Source: Frisingicoccus caecimuris (GTDB lineage Bacteria; Bacillota; Clostridia; Lachnospirales; Lachnospiraceae). Taken from it: 64,000 nt of DNA. Location: the NCBI RefSeq assembly GCF_004340975.1, contig NZ_SLXA01000003.1:186001-250000 (forward strand), written 5' to 3'. The position numbers and the translations under genes are program-made. How positions within the stretch are numbered: the stretch's first letter is position 1; every line of letters begins with the position of its first letter. This document shows, one piece after another, positions 1 to 7,878 of the stretch. The notes below the pieces were generated by a model. That model worked only from the letters and a program-made list of their open reading frames with translations. It searched no databases and was not told the origin of the DNA.

Positions 1-941
1 GGGAAGTCATTGCCAAAGGCTGCGTGGATATCGGCGGCCGCCTGGTAAAGGTAACCTCCGATGGCCGGGTAGAATACATCAGTGACAGTGTGTTGAAGAT
101 GACAGCGTCCGACGGATTGTCTTTAAATATTGGCGATGAAGCCCAGTATACGAAGATTTACCGGATTGGCGAGATCATGGCGGAGCTTTTGTATCGATGG
201 CTGTGCCGGGAGGATGACCGGCTGCTGGCATCGATCACAACACCGGGCAGCTCACAATTTAAATTTCATAAACCGATTCGGGCCATATGTTTTTCCGGCG
301 GCGTAGCGGACTGTATCTATCATCCGGCCGAAGGTTCATGGATGCGGTATGGCGATATGGGCGTTGTGCTTGGCGAGGCCATTCGGGCCAGCCGTCTGTT
401 TTCTGATTTCCGGGTGATCGAAGCAAAAGAAACGATTCGGGCGACGGTTGTAGGAGCGGGAAGTTATACGACTTCCGTGTCCGGCAGTACGATCACATAT
501 AACAGGGATGTTTTTCCACTGAAAAATATTCCCGTATTAAAATTGAGTGACGAAGAACAGCAGGTCTGCTTTTCAGGGCAGACCGGAGACTTGGCGGAAA
601 AGCTTCGGTGGATGCAGAGACAGAGTGATTCCAAACAGCTCATTTTGGCGATGAAGGGAAAACCAAATCCTTCCTATATGGAAGTCAAACGATTGGCTGC
701 CTGCCTTGTGAGTGTTTTGGATGCCCTTTTGCCGGAGGGCCAGCCGATGCTGATTGTCCTTGAATGTGATATGGCAAAGGCTCTGGGGCAGATGATGATG
801 CAGCTTCCAACAGTGCATCCGAGAGATGTTATTTGTATTGATTCGGTCCAGGTGGATCAGAATGATTTTGTAGATATGGGAAAACCGCTGGTGGACGGTC
901 TGGTGATTCCGGTGGTGGTTAAAACCTTAATATTTGGATAA
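1..941 (+). CDS. eutA: Ethanolamine ammonia-lyase reactivating factor EutA (5' end cut)
   Basis: The reading frame is open from base 3, so the gene begins upstream and about 313 C-terminal residues are present; the family is usually about 470. EutA removes inactivated cobalamin from ethanolamine ammonia-lyase in an ATP-dependent way. The visible part has a glycine-rich SGGVADC segment around base 295 and a GDMG motif, fitting the actin/Hsp70-like fold of the family. The GTG at 24 is an internal Val, not a start. The stop lies 11 bases before eutB, with the eutB ribosome binding site in the gap. Identification rests on order (A-B-C) as well as sequence. Confidence 0.88.
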   Translation, partial: EVIAKGCVDIGGRLVKVTSDGRVEYISDSVLKMTASDGLSLNIGDEAQYTKIYRIGEIMAELLYRWLCREDDRLLASITTPGSSQFKFHKPIRAICFSGGVADCIYHPAEGSWMRYGDMGVVLGEAIRASRLFSDFRVIEAKETIRATVVGAGSYTTSVSGSTITYNRDVFPLKNIPVLKLSDEEQQVCFSGQTGDLAEKLRWMQRQSDSKQLILAMKGKPNPSYMEVKRLAACLVSVLDALLPEGQPMLIVLECDMAKALGQMMMQLPTVHPRDVICIDSVQVDQNDFVDMGKPLVDGLVIPVVVKTLIFG

Positions 942-952
942 GGTGGTGCAGT

Positions 953-2323
953 ATGGCGTACAAAACATTATTAGGCGGACAGATGTTTACCTTCGATTCG
1001 GTGAAAGAAGTCATGGCGAAGGCCAATGAAGAAAAATCCGGGGATATTTTAGCCGGAGTGGCAGCCTCGTCCGATCTGGAGCGGATTGCCGCAAAGGAAG
1101 TGCTTTCAAATATGTTGCTGAAAGATTTGAGAGAGAATCCGGCAGTGCCCTATGAAGAAGATGATGTGACCCGGTTAAATCAGGACAGTATCAATGAAGT
1201 CTTTTATAATAAGATAAAAAACTGGACGGTCAGCGATCTTCGGGAATGGATTTTAAGCTATTCCACGACGGAGCGTCAGCTCCGGGACATGTCCCACGCT
1301 CTGACCAGTGAAATGGTGGCGGGAGTGGCAAAGCTGATGACCAATCTGGATTTGATCTATGGAGCTCAGAAGATACAGGTTCCGGCCCGCTGTAATACGA
1401 CCATCGGCCTTCGGGGAACGATGGCAACGCGGCTTCAGCCAAACCATACGACGGATAATGTGGAGGGTATTACCGCTTCCCTGTTTGAAGGATTGAGCTA
1501 TGGCTGTGGCGACGCTCTGATCGGTCTGAATCCGGTCAATGATACGGTGTCCAGTCTGGCAGAAGTCCTGCGGCGGTTTGACGAAGTCAAGAATAAATTC
1601 GAAATACCGACCCAGATCTGTGTCCTCGGTCATGTAACGACCCAGATTGAGGCGGTAAAACAGGGGGCACCCTGTGATATGATCTTCCAGTCGATTGCGG
1701 GAAGCGAAAAAGGGAATAAGGCCTTTGGCTTTTCCACGGATACCCTTCGGGAGGCAAAAGCCCTGCTTAAAAAGCAGGGGACTGCGGTTGGACCGAATGT
1801 GATGTATTTTGAGACGGGTCAGGGTTCCGAACTCTCTTCCGATGCCCACTTTGGAGCGGATCAGGTGACGATGGAGGCCCGCTGCTATGGTTATGCCAGG
1901 GAGTTTGCTCCGTTTATGGTCAACACGGTGGTCGGTTTTATCGGACCTGAATATCTTTATGACAGTAAGCAGGTCATCCGGGCCGGACTCGAGGATCATT
2001 TTATGGCCAAGCTTTCCGGTGTGCCGATGGGCTGTGACTGCTGTTATACGAACCATATGCAGGCAGATCAGAATGACATTGAGAATCTTGCCCTGCTCCT
2101 CGGAGCAGCCGGCGTAAACTACATATTAGGTGTACCGGGCAGTGATGATATTATGCTGAATTATCAGACGAATGCTTATCATGATGTGAATGCGGTACGG
2201 GAAACTTTAGGAAAACGTCCAATCAGAGAATTTGAAATCTGGCTGGAGAAGATGGGAATTATGGAAAATGGACGGCTGACCGACAGAGCCGGTGATCCGA
2301 CCATATTCCTGAGCAGAAAATAG
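953..2323 (+). CDS. eutB: Ethanolamine ammonia-lyase large subunit EutB
   Basis: Adenosylcobalamin-dependent lyase large chain (456 residues, normal length) that splits ethanolamine into acetaldehyde and ammonia inside the microcompartment. The sequence is family-like throughout, including the CNTTIGLRGTMATRLQPNHT stretch, which carries the substrate-binding Arg of known EutB proteins, and FEGLSYGCGDALIGLNPV in the TIM-barrel core. The ATG at 953 follows an AGGTGG ribosome binding site. It lies between eutA and eutC, its reactivase and its small subunit. Nothing looks broken. Confidence 0.97.
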   Translation: MAYKTLLGGQMFTFDSVKEVMAKANEEKSGDILAGVAASSDLERIAAKEVLSNMLLKDLRENPAVPYEEDDVTRLNQDSINEVFYNKIKNWTVSDLREWILSYSTTERQLRDMSHALTSEMVAGVAKLMTNLDLIYGAQKIQVPARCNTTIGLRGTMATRLQPNHTTDNVEGITASLFEGLSYGCGDALIGLNPVNDTVSSLAEVLRRFDEVKNKFEIPTQICVLGHVTTQIEAVKQGAPCDMIFQSIAGSEKGNKAFGFSTDTLREAKALLKKQGTAVGPNVMYFETGQGSELSSDAHFGADQVTMEARCYGYAREFAPFMVNTVVGFIGPEYLYDSKQVIRAGLEDHFMAKLSGVPMGCDCCYTNHMQADQNDIENLALLLGAAGVNYILGVPGSDDIMLNYQTNAYHDVNAVRETLGKRPIREFEIWLEKMGIMENGRLTDRAGDPTIFLSRK

Positions 2324-2335
2324 GGGAGGATGCCA

Positions 2336-3316
2336 ATGTTAACACAAAGTCAGATTGACGCCATTGCAGAAGCGGTCATTCAAAGCATGAAACCGGCGCC
2401 AGCCCCGGAAGAAAAACGAAGGATGCACCGGACGACAGAGATAAAAAAGGACAGGCCGGTGGAAGCTTCGGAGGTCGTTCCGATGGACGCCTCCTTTATG
2501 ATGGAAAAGTCTCCGGCCGAAAGGGTTTCACAAAAAAACGGTCTGGCAGATAATGAAGGACTGATCGATATCACATCGCCGGAAGTCAAAGCCATACCTC
2601 TGCTGGACCATGTGGAGGACCGGGAAGGACTGGAACGGATGATAGCCCGGACTCCGGCGCGCATCGGCGTGGGCAACTGCGGACCGCGGTTAAAGACACG
2701 GACCATGCTGACCCTTCGTGCAGATCATGCGGCGGCCAGAGACGCGGTATTTATGGATGTCAGTCAGGAGCTTTTGGACAGAATGAATCTTTTTACAGTG
2801 GCGACCCGGTGCATGGATAAGACTCAGTTCTTAACCCGCCCGGATCTGGGACGTATTTTCCCACCGGAGGGACTGGAAACCATTAAATCCAAATGTGTCC
2901 ATGACATCGATGTGCAGATTTATGTTTCTGATGGTCTGTCATCGACGGCGGTGGAAGCAAATCTTGAAAATATATTACCAATCATTATAGAAGGCCTGAA
3001 AGCCAAAGGTCTGAAAGTCGGAACGCCGTTTTTTGTTAAAAACGGACGGGTGGCCGCTATGGATCAGATATCGGAGGCGCTGAATGCCACGGTGACCTGC
3101 GTATTGCTCGGCGAGCGGCCGGGACTGGCGACGGCGGAAAGTATGAGCGCTTACATAGCTTATAAGGCGACGGTGGGGATGCCGGAGGCCCGGCGGACGG
3201 TCGTTTCCAACATCCATTCCAGAGGGATTCCGGCGGTGGAAGCCGGCGCCTATATCGTGGATGTGATTCAGAAGATTCTGGAAGCCAAAGCCAGTGGGGT
3301 TGAACTGAAAAAATAG
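2336..3316 (+). CDS. eutC: Ethanolamine ammonia-lyase small subunit EutC
   Basis: Small chain (326 residues) that completes the cobalamin site of the lyase. The conserved C-terminal domain starts near residue 75 and contains RIGVGNCGPRLKTRTMLTLR and SDGLSSTAVEANL. I chose ATG 2336 rather than ATG 2330 because the GGGGAGG ribosome binding site (2323-2329) abuts 2330 but is six bases from 2336. The N-terminus is an amphipathic helix (LTQSQIDAIAEAVIQSMK) followed by a charged linker. This is the usual build of a microcompartment encapsulation peptide, so the lyase is probably targeted to the lumen through EutC. Confidence 0.96.
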   Translation: MLTQSQIDAIAEAVIQSMKPAPAPEEKRRMHRTTEIKKDRPVEASEVVPMDASFMMEKSPAERVSQKNGLADNEGLIDITSPEVKAIPLLDHVEDREGLERMIARTPARIGVGNCGPRLKTRTMLTLRADHAAARDAVFMDVSQELLDRMNLFTVATRCMDKTQFLTRPDLGRIFPPEGLETIKSKCVHDIDVQIYVSDGLSSTAVEANLENILPIIIEGLKAKGLKVGTPFFVKNGRVAAMDQISEALNATVTCVLLGERPGLATAESMSAYIAYKATVGMPEARRTVVSNIHSRGIPAVEAGAYIVDVIQKILEAKASGVELKK

Positions 3317-3327
3317 GAGGACGTCAT

Positions 3328-3981
3328 ATGAAACATGATAAGATAAAGACGACGGTCCTCAGTGTAAAAATGATTCCAAATGCGGATCCGATGCTGCGGG
3401 AAGCCTTAAATCTGCGGGAAGATGAGCGGAGCCTTGGTCTGTTCACGACAGACTGTGATGATGTATCCTATGCGGCTCTGGATGAAGCCACAAAAAAGGC
3501 GGAGGTGCGGGTAGCCTATGCCCGAAGTATGTATGCGGGATCGGTAAATGCCAGTACAAAGCTGGCCGGTGAATTCATCGGTATTCTTGCCGGAAGAAAT
3601 CCGGCGGAGGTGCGGAGTGGTCTGGATGCAGCGATTCTGTATATTGAGCAGGATGCCTGTTTTTACAGTGCCAATGAGGATGATTCTATTGTCTATTTTG
3701 CCCACTGCATTTCCAGGACAGGAAGTTATTTATCCGGGGTAGCCGGTGTTCCGGAGGGAACGGCTATGGCCTATCTGATCGCACCGCCTCTGGAAGCGAT
3801 GGTCGGTCTGGATGCGGCCTTAAAGGCAGCTCAGGTGGAGATGAAAGTGTTTTACGGACCGCCGTCGGAGACAAACTTTGCCGGGGGGCTGCTTACGGGA
3901 GAACAGGCAGCGTGCAAAGCAGCCTGTGAAGCATTTGCAGAATGTGTGAATAAGATTGCGGATGCTCCGCTGATCTATTAA
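3328..3981 (+). CDS. eutL: Microcompartment shell protein EutL (tandem BMC domains)
   Basis: A 217-residue trimer-forming shell protein with two BMC domains in tandem, the usual EutL length. EutL trimers form gated pores thought to pass larger molecules such as cofactors. Family features include the KMIPNADPMLREALNL start, the ARSMYAGSVNAST segment in the first domain and the repeat-like ARSGL/ESNF-type positions in the second. The start has an AGGAGG site (3315-3320) seven bases upstream. It sits between the lyase and the aldehyde dehydrogenase, as in several Firmicutes eut loci. Confidence 0.95.
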   Translation: MKHDKIKTTVLSVKMIPNADPMLREALNLREDERSLGLFTTDCDDVSYAALDEATKKAEVRVAYARSMYAGSVNASTKLAGEFIGILAGRNPAEVRSGLDAAILYIEQDACFYSANEDDSIVYFAHCISRTGSYLSGVAGVPEGTAMAYLIAPPLEAMVGLDAALKAAQVEMKVFYGPPSETNFAGGLLTGEQAACKAACEAFAECVNKIADAPLIY

Positions 3982-4010
3982 ACTAAAATAAGCCGGAAAG
4001 GAGAATATAT

Positions 4011-5510
4011 ATGGGACTTGATATGGACTTGCAGTCAATCCAGGAAGTCCGGGATTTAATCCGGGATGCCAAAAAGGCCCAGGAAGTTTTTGGAACTTTC
4101 GATCAGCAGAGGGTTGACCAGATTGTCAAAGCCATCTCAGAAGCCTGTGTGGCCAATGCGGAGCGGCTGGCCAAAATGGCTGTCGAGGAGACCGGATTTG
4201 GCGTTTGGCAGGACAAGGTGTTGAAAAATCTTCTTGGTAGTACCATTACCTATGAATCCATCAAAGACATGAAAACCATTGGTGTGATTCACGAGGACGG
4301 TGCGAAGGGAATTATGGAAGTGGGAGTTCCGATGGGGGTTATAGCTGCACTGATTCCTTCTACGAACCCGACCTCTACGGTCATGTATAAAACATTGATC
4401 GCGTTAAAGGCAGGAAATGCCATTGTGATCAGCCCCCATCCGGGAGCAAAGAACTGTATTCTGGAAACTGTCAGTGTGATTCAGGAGGCGGCCAGAAAGG
4501 CGGGAGCGCCGGAAGGGCTTGTGGGCGTTATACGGCTTACGACGATGGAGGCCACGGACGCTTTGCTGAAAGACCCGAATATCGGCGTCATCTTAGCCAC
4601 CGGCGGTGAAGCGATGGTACATGCGGCCTACAGTTCAGGTAATCCGGCCATCGGTGTTGGTCCGGGCAACGGTCCGTCCTTTATTGAGCGGACGGCGAAT
4701 ATACCGGAGGCAGTACGCCGTATATTTGACAGTAAGACCTTTGATAACGGGACGATCTGTGCTTCGGAACAGTCAATTGTGACGGAAAAATGTATCGAAG
4801 CCCAGGTGGTGGAAGAGGTCCGGCGGCAGGGCGGTTATTTTATGGATACAGCCCAGTCGGAAAAGGTGGCACGATTTATCCTTCGGGACAATGGCACGAT
4901 GAATCCGAAGATTGTCGGAAAATCGGCTCAGGCCATTGCGGATATGGCGGGAATACAGATTCCTGCAGGAACCCGGGTACTTTTGTCCAGACAGACGGAA
5001 GTGTCTAAGAAGAATCCATATACCCGTGAAAAGCTTTGTCCACTTTTAGCTTTCTTTGTTGAAGAAGGCTGGCAGGAAGCCTGCGAGCGAAGTATTCAGA
5101 TACTTCAGAATGAGGGTGCAGGTCATACGATGACGATTCATTCTCAGGATACGGATGTTATTCGGGAATTTGCTTTAAAGAAGCCCGTATCCCGATTGTT
5201 GGTGAATACGCCGGGAGCTCTGGGAGGCGTCGGCGGCACGACGAACCTGGCTCCGGCATTGACACTGGGCTGCGGTGCGGTCGGCGGCAGCGCCACATCG
5301 GATAATATCACACCGATGAATCTGATCAATATCCGCCGGGTAGCCTGCGGAGTGACAGAACTTTCGGATATCCGGAAGAAATACAATGTTCCGGTACCGG
5401 AGCAGACCCCATGCTGTTATGGGACGGAAAGTGCCGGACAGGCATCCGGACTGACGGCAGAGGATGTGGAAGCCATTACCCGGGCGGTACTGGCAAAACT
5501 GAGAGGTTAG
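4011..5510 (+). CDS. eutE: CoA-acylating acetaldehyde dehydrogenase EutE
   Basis: Converts acetaldehyde plus CoA and NAD+ to acetyl-CoA inside the microcompartment (499 residues). The catalytic Cys is near residue 250 in NGTICASEQS; the NAD-binding GPGNGPSFIE segment and the TPGALGGVGGTTN region are present. The last 20 residues (LTAEDVEAITRAVLAKLRG) form an amphipathic helix after a flexible linker, a likely C-terminal encapsulation peptide resembling the N-terminus of EutC. It starts at ATG 4011 after AAAGGAG. Its products feed PduL (acetyl-phosphate) further along the operon. Confidence 0.96.
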   Translation: MGLDMDLQSIQEVRDLIRDAKKAQEVFGTFDQQRVDQIVKAISEACVANAERLAKMAVEETGFGVWQDKVLKNLLGSTITYESIKDMKTIGVIHEDGAKGIMEVGVPMGVIAALIPSTNPTSTVMYKTLIALKAGNAIVISPHPGAKNCILETVSVIQEAARKAGAPEGLVGVIRLTTMEATDALLKDPNIGVILATGGEAMVHAAYSSGNPAIGVGPGNGPSFIERTANIPEAVRRIFDSKTFDNGTICASEQSIVTEKCIEAQVVEEVRRQGGYFMDTAQSEKVARFILRDNGTMNPKIVGKSAQAIADMAGIQIPAGTRVLLSRQTEVSKKNPYTREKLCPLLAFFVEEGWQEACERSIQILQNEGAGHTMTIHSQDTDVIREFALKKPVSRLLVNTPGALGGVGGTTNLAPALTLGCGAVGGSATSDNITPMNLINIRRVACGVTELSDIRKKYNVPVPEQTPCCYGTESAGQASGLTAEDVEAITRAVLAKLRG

Positions 5511-5514
5511 TTAT

Positions 5515-5530
5515 TCTCTTTCAAAAGAGA
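5515..5530 (+). other. Short intergenic hairpin before eutM
   Basis: A 7-base inverted repeat (TCTCTTT / AAAGAGA) just after the eutE stop, with almost no loop. There is no U-tract immediately after it, so it is unlikely to be a strong terminator. It may be a processing or stabilising element that sets the level of the abundant eutM shell protein. Confidence 0.35.
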
Positions 5531-5582
5531 CATACTATATAAAGAAAAAATTTAAATATTTATTTTAAGGAGGATATTTATT

Positions 5583-5867
5583 ATGGCAGATGTTATACAG
5601 GCTTTGGGAATGATCGAAACAAAAGGTTTGGTTGGCGCAATTGAGGCAGCCGATGCAATGGTAAAGGCGGCAAATGTTACATTGATCGGTAAGGTTCATG
5701 TCGGCGGCGGACTTGTTACCGTCATGGTCCGCGGTGATGTCGGCGCTGTAAAGGCAGCTACGGATGCCGGTGCAGCCGCGGCAGCGAATGTGGGTGAACT
5801 GATCAGCGTTCATGTTATCCCACGTCCACACGAAGAAGTAGAATACATCCTTCCTACTTTAAAATAA
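5583..5867 (+). CDS. eutM: Major hexameric microcompartment shell protein EutM
   Basis: A 94-residue single-BMC-domain protein. The N-terminus ([20 protein letters not shown]) and the [19 protein letters not shown] stretch are characteristic of EutM/PduA-type hexamers that tile the shell. The KVHVGGG segment lies at the pore-lining position. An AAGGAGG site is nine bases before ATG 5583. The preceding 72-base gap is AT-rich, the longest in the operon, and may help give this gene higher expression. Confidence 0.97.
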   Translation: MADVIQALGMIETKGLVGAIEAADAMVKAANVTLIGKVHVGGGLVTVMVRGDVGAVKAATDAGAAAAANVGELISVHVIPRPHEEVEYILPTLK

Positions 5868-5900
5868 TAAGTCCGGACGGATTAAAGAAGAGGTTTGGTT

Positions 5901-6656
5901 ATGAAAATTTTGACAGAGACCATGCTGAGAGCCGCCACCCTTGCGGACAGTACAACCGAATATCGAGTTGAACCGGATGTGTTTGTGACGCCTCTTGCCA
6001 AAGAATATCTCCGGGACCGGGGCATTTCTCTGGTGATCATGGAACGTCAGCCGGCGGTGATGACCAGGACGCCTCTTCCGGGCCATGGACAGCGTACATA
6101 TATTGATGCACAGACCGGTGCGGGATACGGTGAAAAGCCGGAACATATGACGCACCTGCGGGGCAATCTTCTGGTGCCGAAAACCCATCCGCGCATTGCG
6201 TTTCGGGGACAGCTTGACAGTCTGCAGGCAGAGATCATCTGCCTTCAGGCAGAAGCCTGCGACAGGAAACAGGAAAAGCTGGTGACAGACCTGGGCGATA
6301 TTCTTTATGGTGTCCGGTGTATTCTGGGCGCCGAGGTGAAGGAAGAACCCCTGGAGCCGATGAAGATTCTCGGCATGACCGATAAAGAGCTGCGGGAGAA
6401 TTCCCACAATGTAAAAAAATATCTGGGAATAGATCATCCGATACCCGACTATACGATGGGGCGGATGGCGGCGGAGCTGAACCGTCTCCGGGCAAGAGTG
6501 CGGGAAGCGGAGCTTTCGGCGGCGCGTGCCTTTATGACGGCGGAGGGCGTCGTAGAGCGGCCGGATATTATCCGGAACCTGAATCGTCTGAGCAGCGGCG
6601 TTTATATTGTATTTTGCCGGTGGCTGGCAGGTTATTATGAGGGAGGCAGAAAGTGA
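5901..6656 (+). CDS. eutT: Corrinoid adenosyltransferase EutT, without the CCxxC metal motif
   Basis: Makes adenosylcobalamin for ethanolamine ammonia-lyase (251 residues). LTETMLRAA at the N-terminus, the VTPLAKEYL motif, and the core HLRGNLLVPKTHPRIAFRGQ match EutT. The region where enterobacterial EutT carries its HX11CCX2C metal site has no Cys here, so this resembles the metal-independent class described for Listeria. ATG 5901 is preferred over TTG 5895 because the GAAGAGG site lies seven bases upstream of it. The first ~49 residues recur at the C-terminus of the next gene product. Confidence 0.9.
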   Translation: MKILTETMLRAATLADSTTEYRVEPDVFVTPLAKEYLRDRGISLVIMERQPAVMTRTPLPGHGQRTYIDAQTGAGYGEKPEHMTHLRGNLLVPKTHPRIAFRGQLDSLQAEIICLQAEACDRKQEKLVTDLGDILYGVRCILGAEVKEEPLEPMKILGMTDKELRENSHNVKKYLGIDHPIPDYTMGRMAAELNRLRARVREAELSAARAFMTAEGVVERPDIIRNLNRLSSGVYIVFCRWLAGYYEGGRK

Positions 6657-7579
6657 TGAGCGTAGAGAAAAAGAAAATTTTGATCGAAGCATCCGGCTGC
6701 CATGTCCATTTAACTCAGGCCGCGATCGAGACCCTCTTCGGCGAAGGGGCTGTTTTGAAAAAACGGCGGGATTTATCTCAGCCCGGAGAGTATTTGAGCG
6801 AACAAAGGGTGAAACTGGTAACCAAAGATGGCTGTGTGGAAAATGTGGCTGTTCTTGGTCCTCCGAGAGAGGCTGTTCAGGTAGAATTGTCCAAGACAGA
6901 TTGTCGGAAGCTCGGATTGACGGCGCCGGTAAATTTGTCAGGGAATCTTGACGGAGCGTCGGATGTGATGATCATTGGTTCCCATGGCGAGATGAAAGCC
7001 AATGGCAGCGTTATCGTGGCGCGCAATCACATCCATATGCGTCCTCAGGATGCGGAGGCATACGGAGTAGGCGACGGTGAGCGGGTCCGGGTGGAAGTGG
7101 AAAGCGACCGGAAGGTTATCTTTGAAGATGTACCGATTCGTGTCAGCGAAAAATTTGCTCCGGCCATGCATATCGACTTTGATGAAGCCAACGCCTGCGG
7201 ATACCGGGTGGGTACCGAAGCATTTATCCTTTATGGCACGCCATGTGAAAGTAAGGGGATGTCAGCAATGGATATGGAACAATTAATTAATGAAGTGGTA
7301 AAAAATGTCTGTGCCATACTGAATGAAGAGCAGCAGGGAAAGAGCTGCGGCGGTCTTGCAGGCAGCGATGCGGCATGCCCTGGCAGAACGGAGACCTGCG
7401 TTTCCGGAACCGGATGTGGGGACGATGTGATCCGTGAGAAGCTGGTGACGGAAAAGATGGCAAAGGAGCTGGTGAAGGACTGTACCTGCGGGACCCTTCG
7501 TTTTGCAAAGGGAACGATCCTTACACCGGCGGCAAAGGATATTTTAAAAGCCGGACATAAAAAGATAGAAATCGTTTAG
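6656..7579 (+). CDS. pduL: PduL-type phosphotransacylase with unusual C-terminal extension
   Basis: Interconverts acetyl-CoA and acetyl-phosphate, recycling CoA in the lumen. Residues 1 to about 200 are a normal PduL with the zinc-binding His motifs CHVHLTQ, ARNHIHM and HIDFDEANA. It then continues for about 100 residues beyond the usual length: an amphipathic helix (205-227, MDMEQLINEVVKNVCAILNE), a Cys-rich linker (230-257), and a 45-residue module (262-307) like the N-terminus of EutT. The start ATG 6656 overlaps the eutT stop by one base. PduL replaces EutD in this operon. Confidence 0.93.
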   Translation: MSVEKKKILIEASGCHVHLTQAAIETLFGEGAVLKKRRDLSQPGEYLSEQRVKLVTKDGCVENVAVLGPPREAVQVELSKTDCRKLGLTAPVNLSGNLDGASDVMIIGSHGEMKANGSVIVARNHIHMRPQDAEAYGVGDGERVRVEVESDRKVIFEDVPIRVSEKFAPAMHIDFDEANACGYRVGTEAFILYGTPCESKGMSAMDMEQLINEVVKNVCAILNEEQQGKSCGGLAGSDAACPGRTETCVSGTGCGDDVIREKLVTEKMAKELVKDCTCGTLRFAKGTILTPAAKDILKAGHKKIEIV

Positions 7580-7589
7580 GGGGACTTGT

Positions 7590-7874
7590 ATGCTTATTTG
7601 CAGAGTAATCGGACACGTATGGGCGACCAAAAAACAGGAAGCCTTAAACGGACAGAAGCTTATGATCGTCAAGGAGACGGAGACGGCTCAGGGTAAAGGG
7701 GAGGTCTTTGTTGCTGCAGATATGGTCGGCGCCGGCGTGGGTGAGGACGTGCTTGTTGTCACAGGCAGTACGGCCCGGCGGGCTGCCGGAAAAGAAGGCG
7801 TTCCGGTGGACAGCGCGATTGTGGGCATTATAGATTCTATGGAAATCATGAAAGAAAACAAGAACAGGAAGTGA
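7590..7874 (+). CDS. eutN: Pentameric vertex protein EutN/CcmL
   Basis: A 94-residue EutN/CcmL-family protein that forms pentamers closing the vertices of the shell. Family signatures: the start MLICRVIGHVWATKK, LMIVKE, AADMVGAGVGEDVLVVTGSTAR, and a C-terminal IVGIID. The ribosome binding site AGGGGG is close to ATG 7590. Only four bases separate its stop from pduS. Confidence 0.96.
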   Translation: MLICRVIGHVWATKKQEALNGQKLMIVKETETAQGKGEVFVAADMVGAGVGEDVLVVTGSTARRAAGKEGVPVDSAIVGIIDSMEIMKENKNRK

Positions 7875-7878
7875 ATCC

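Noticed and set aside
1253-2056. Long open frame of 267 codons on the minus strand inside eutB
   Set aside because: It is antisense to a strongly conserved gene, has no ribosome binding site, and the product (His/Arg-rich) looks like a shadow frame.
5859-6692. Minus-strand open frame of 277 codons opposite eutT
   Set aside because: It covers eutT exactly and has no recognisable sequence or start signal.
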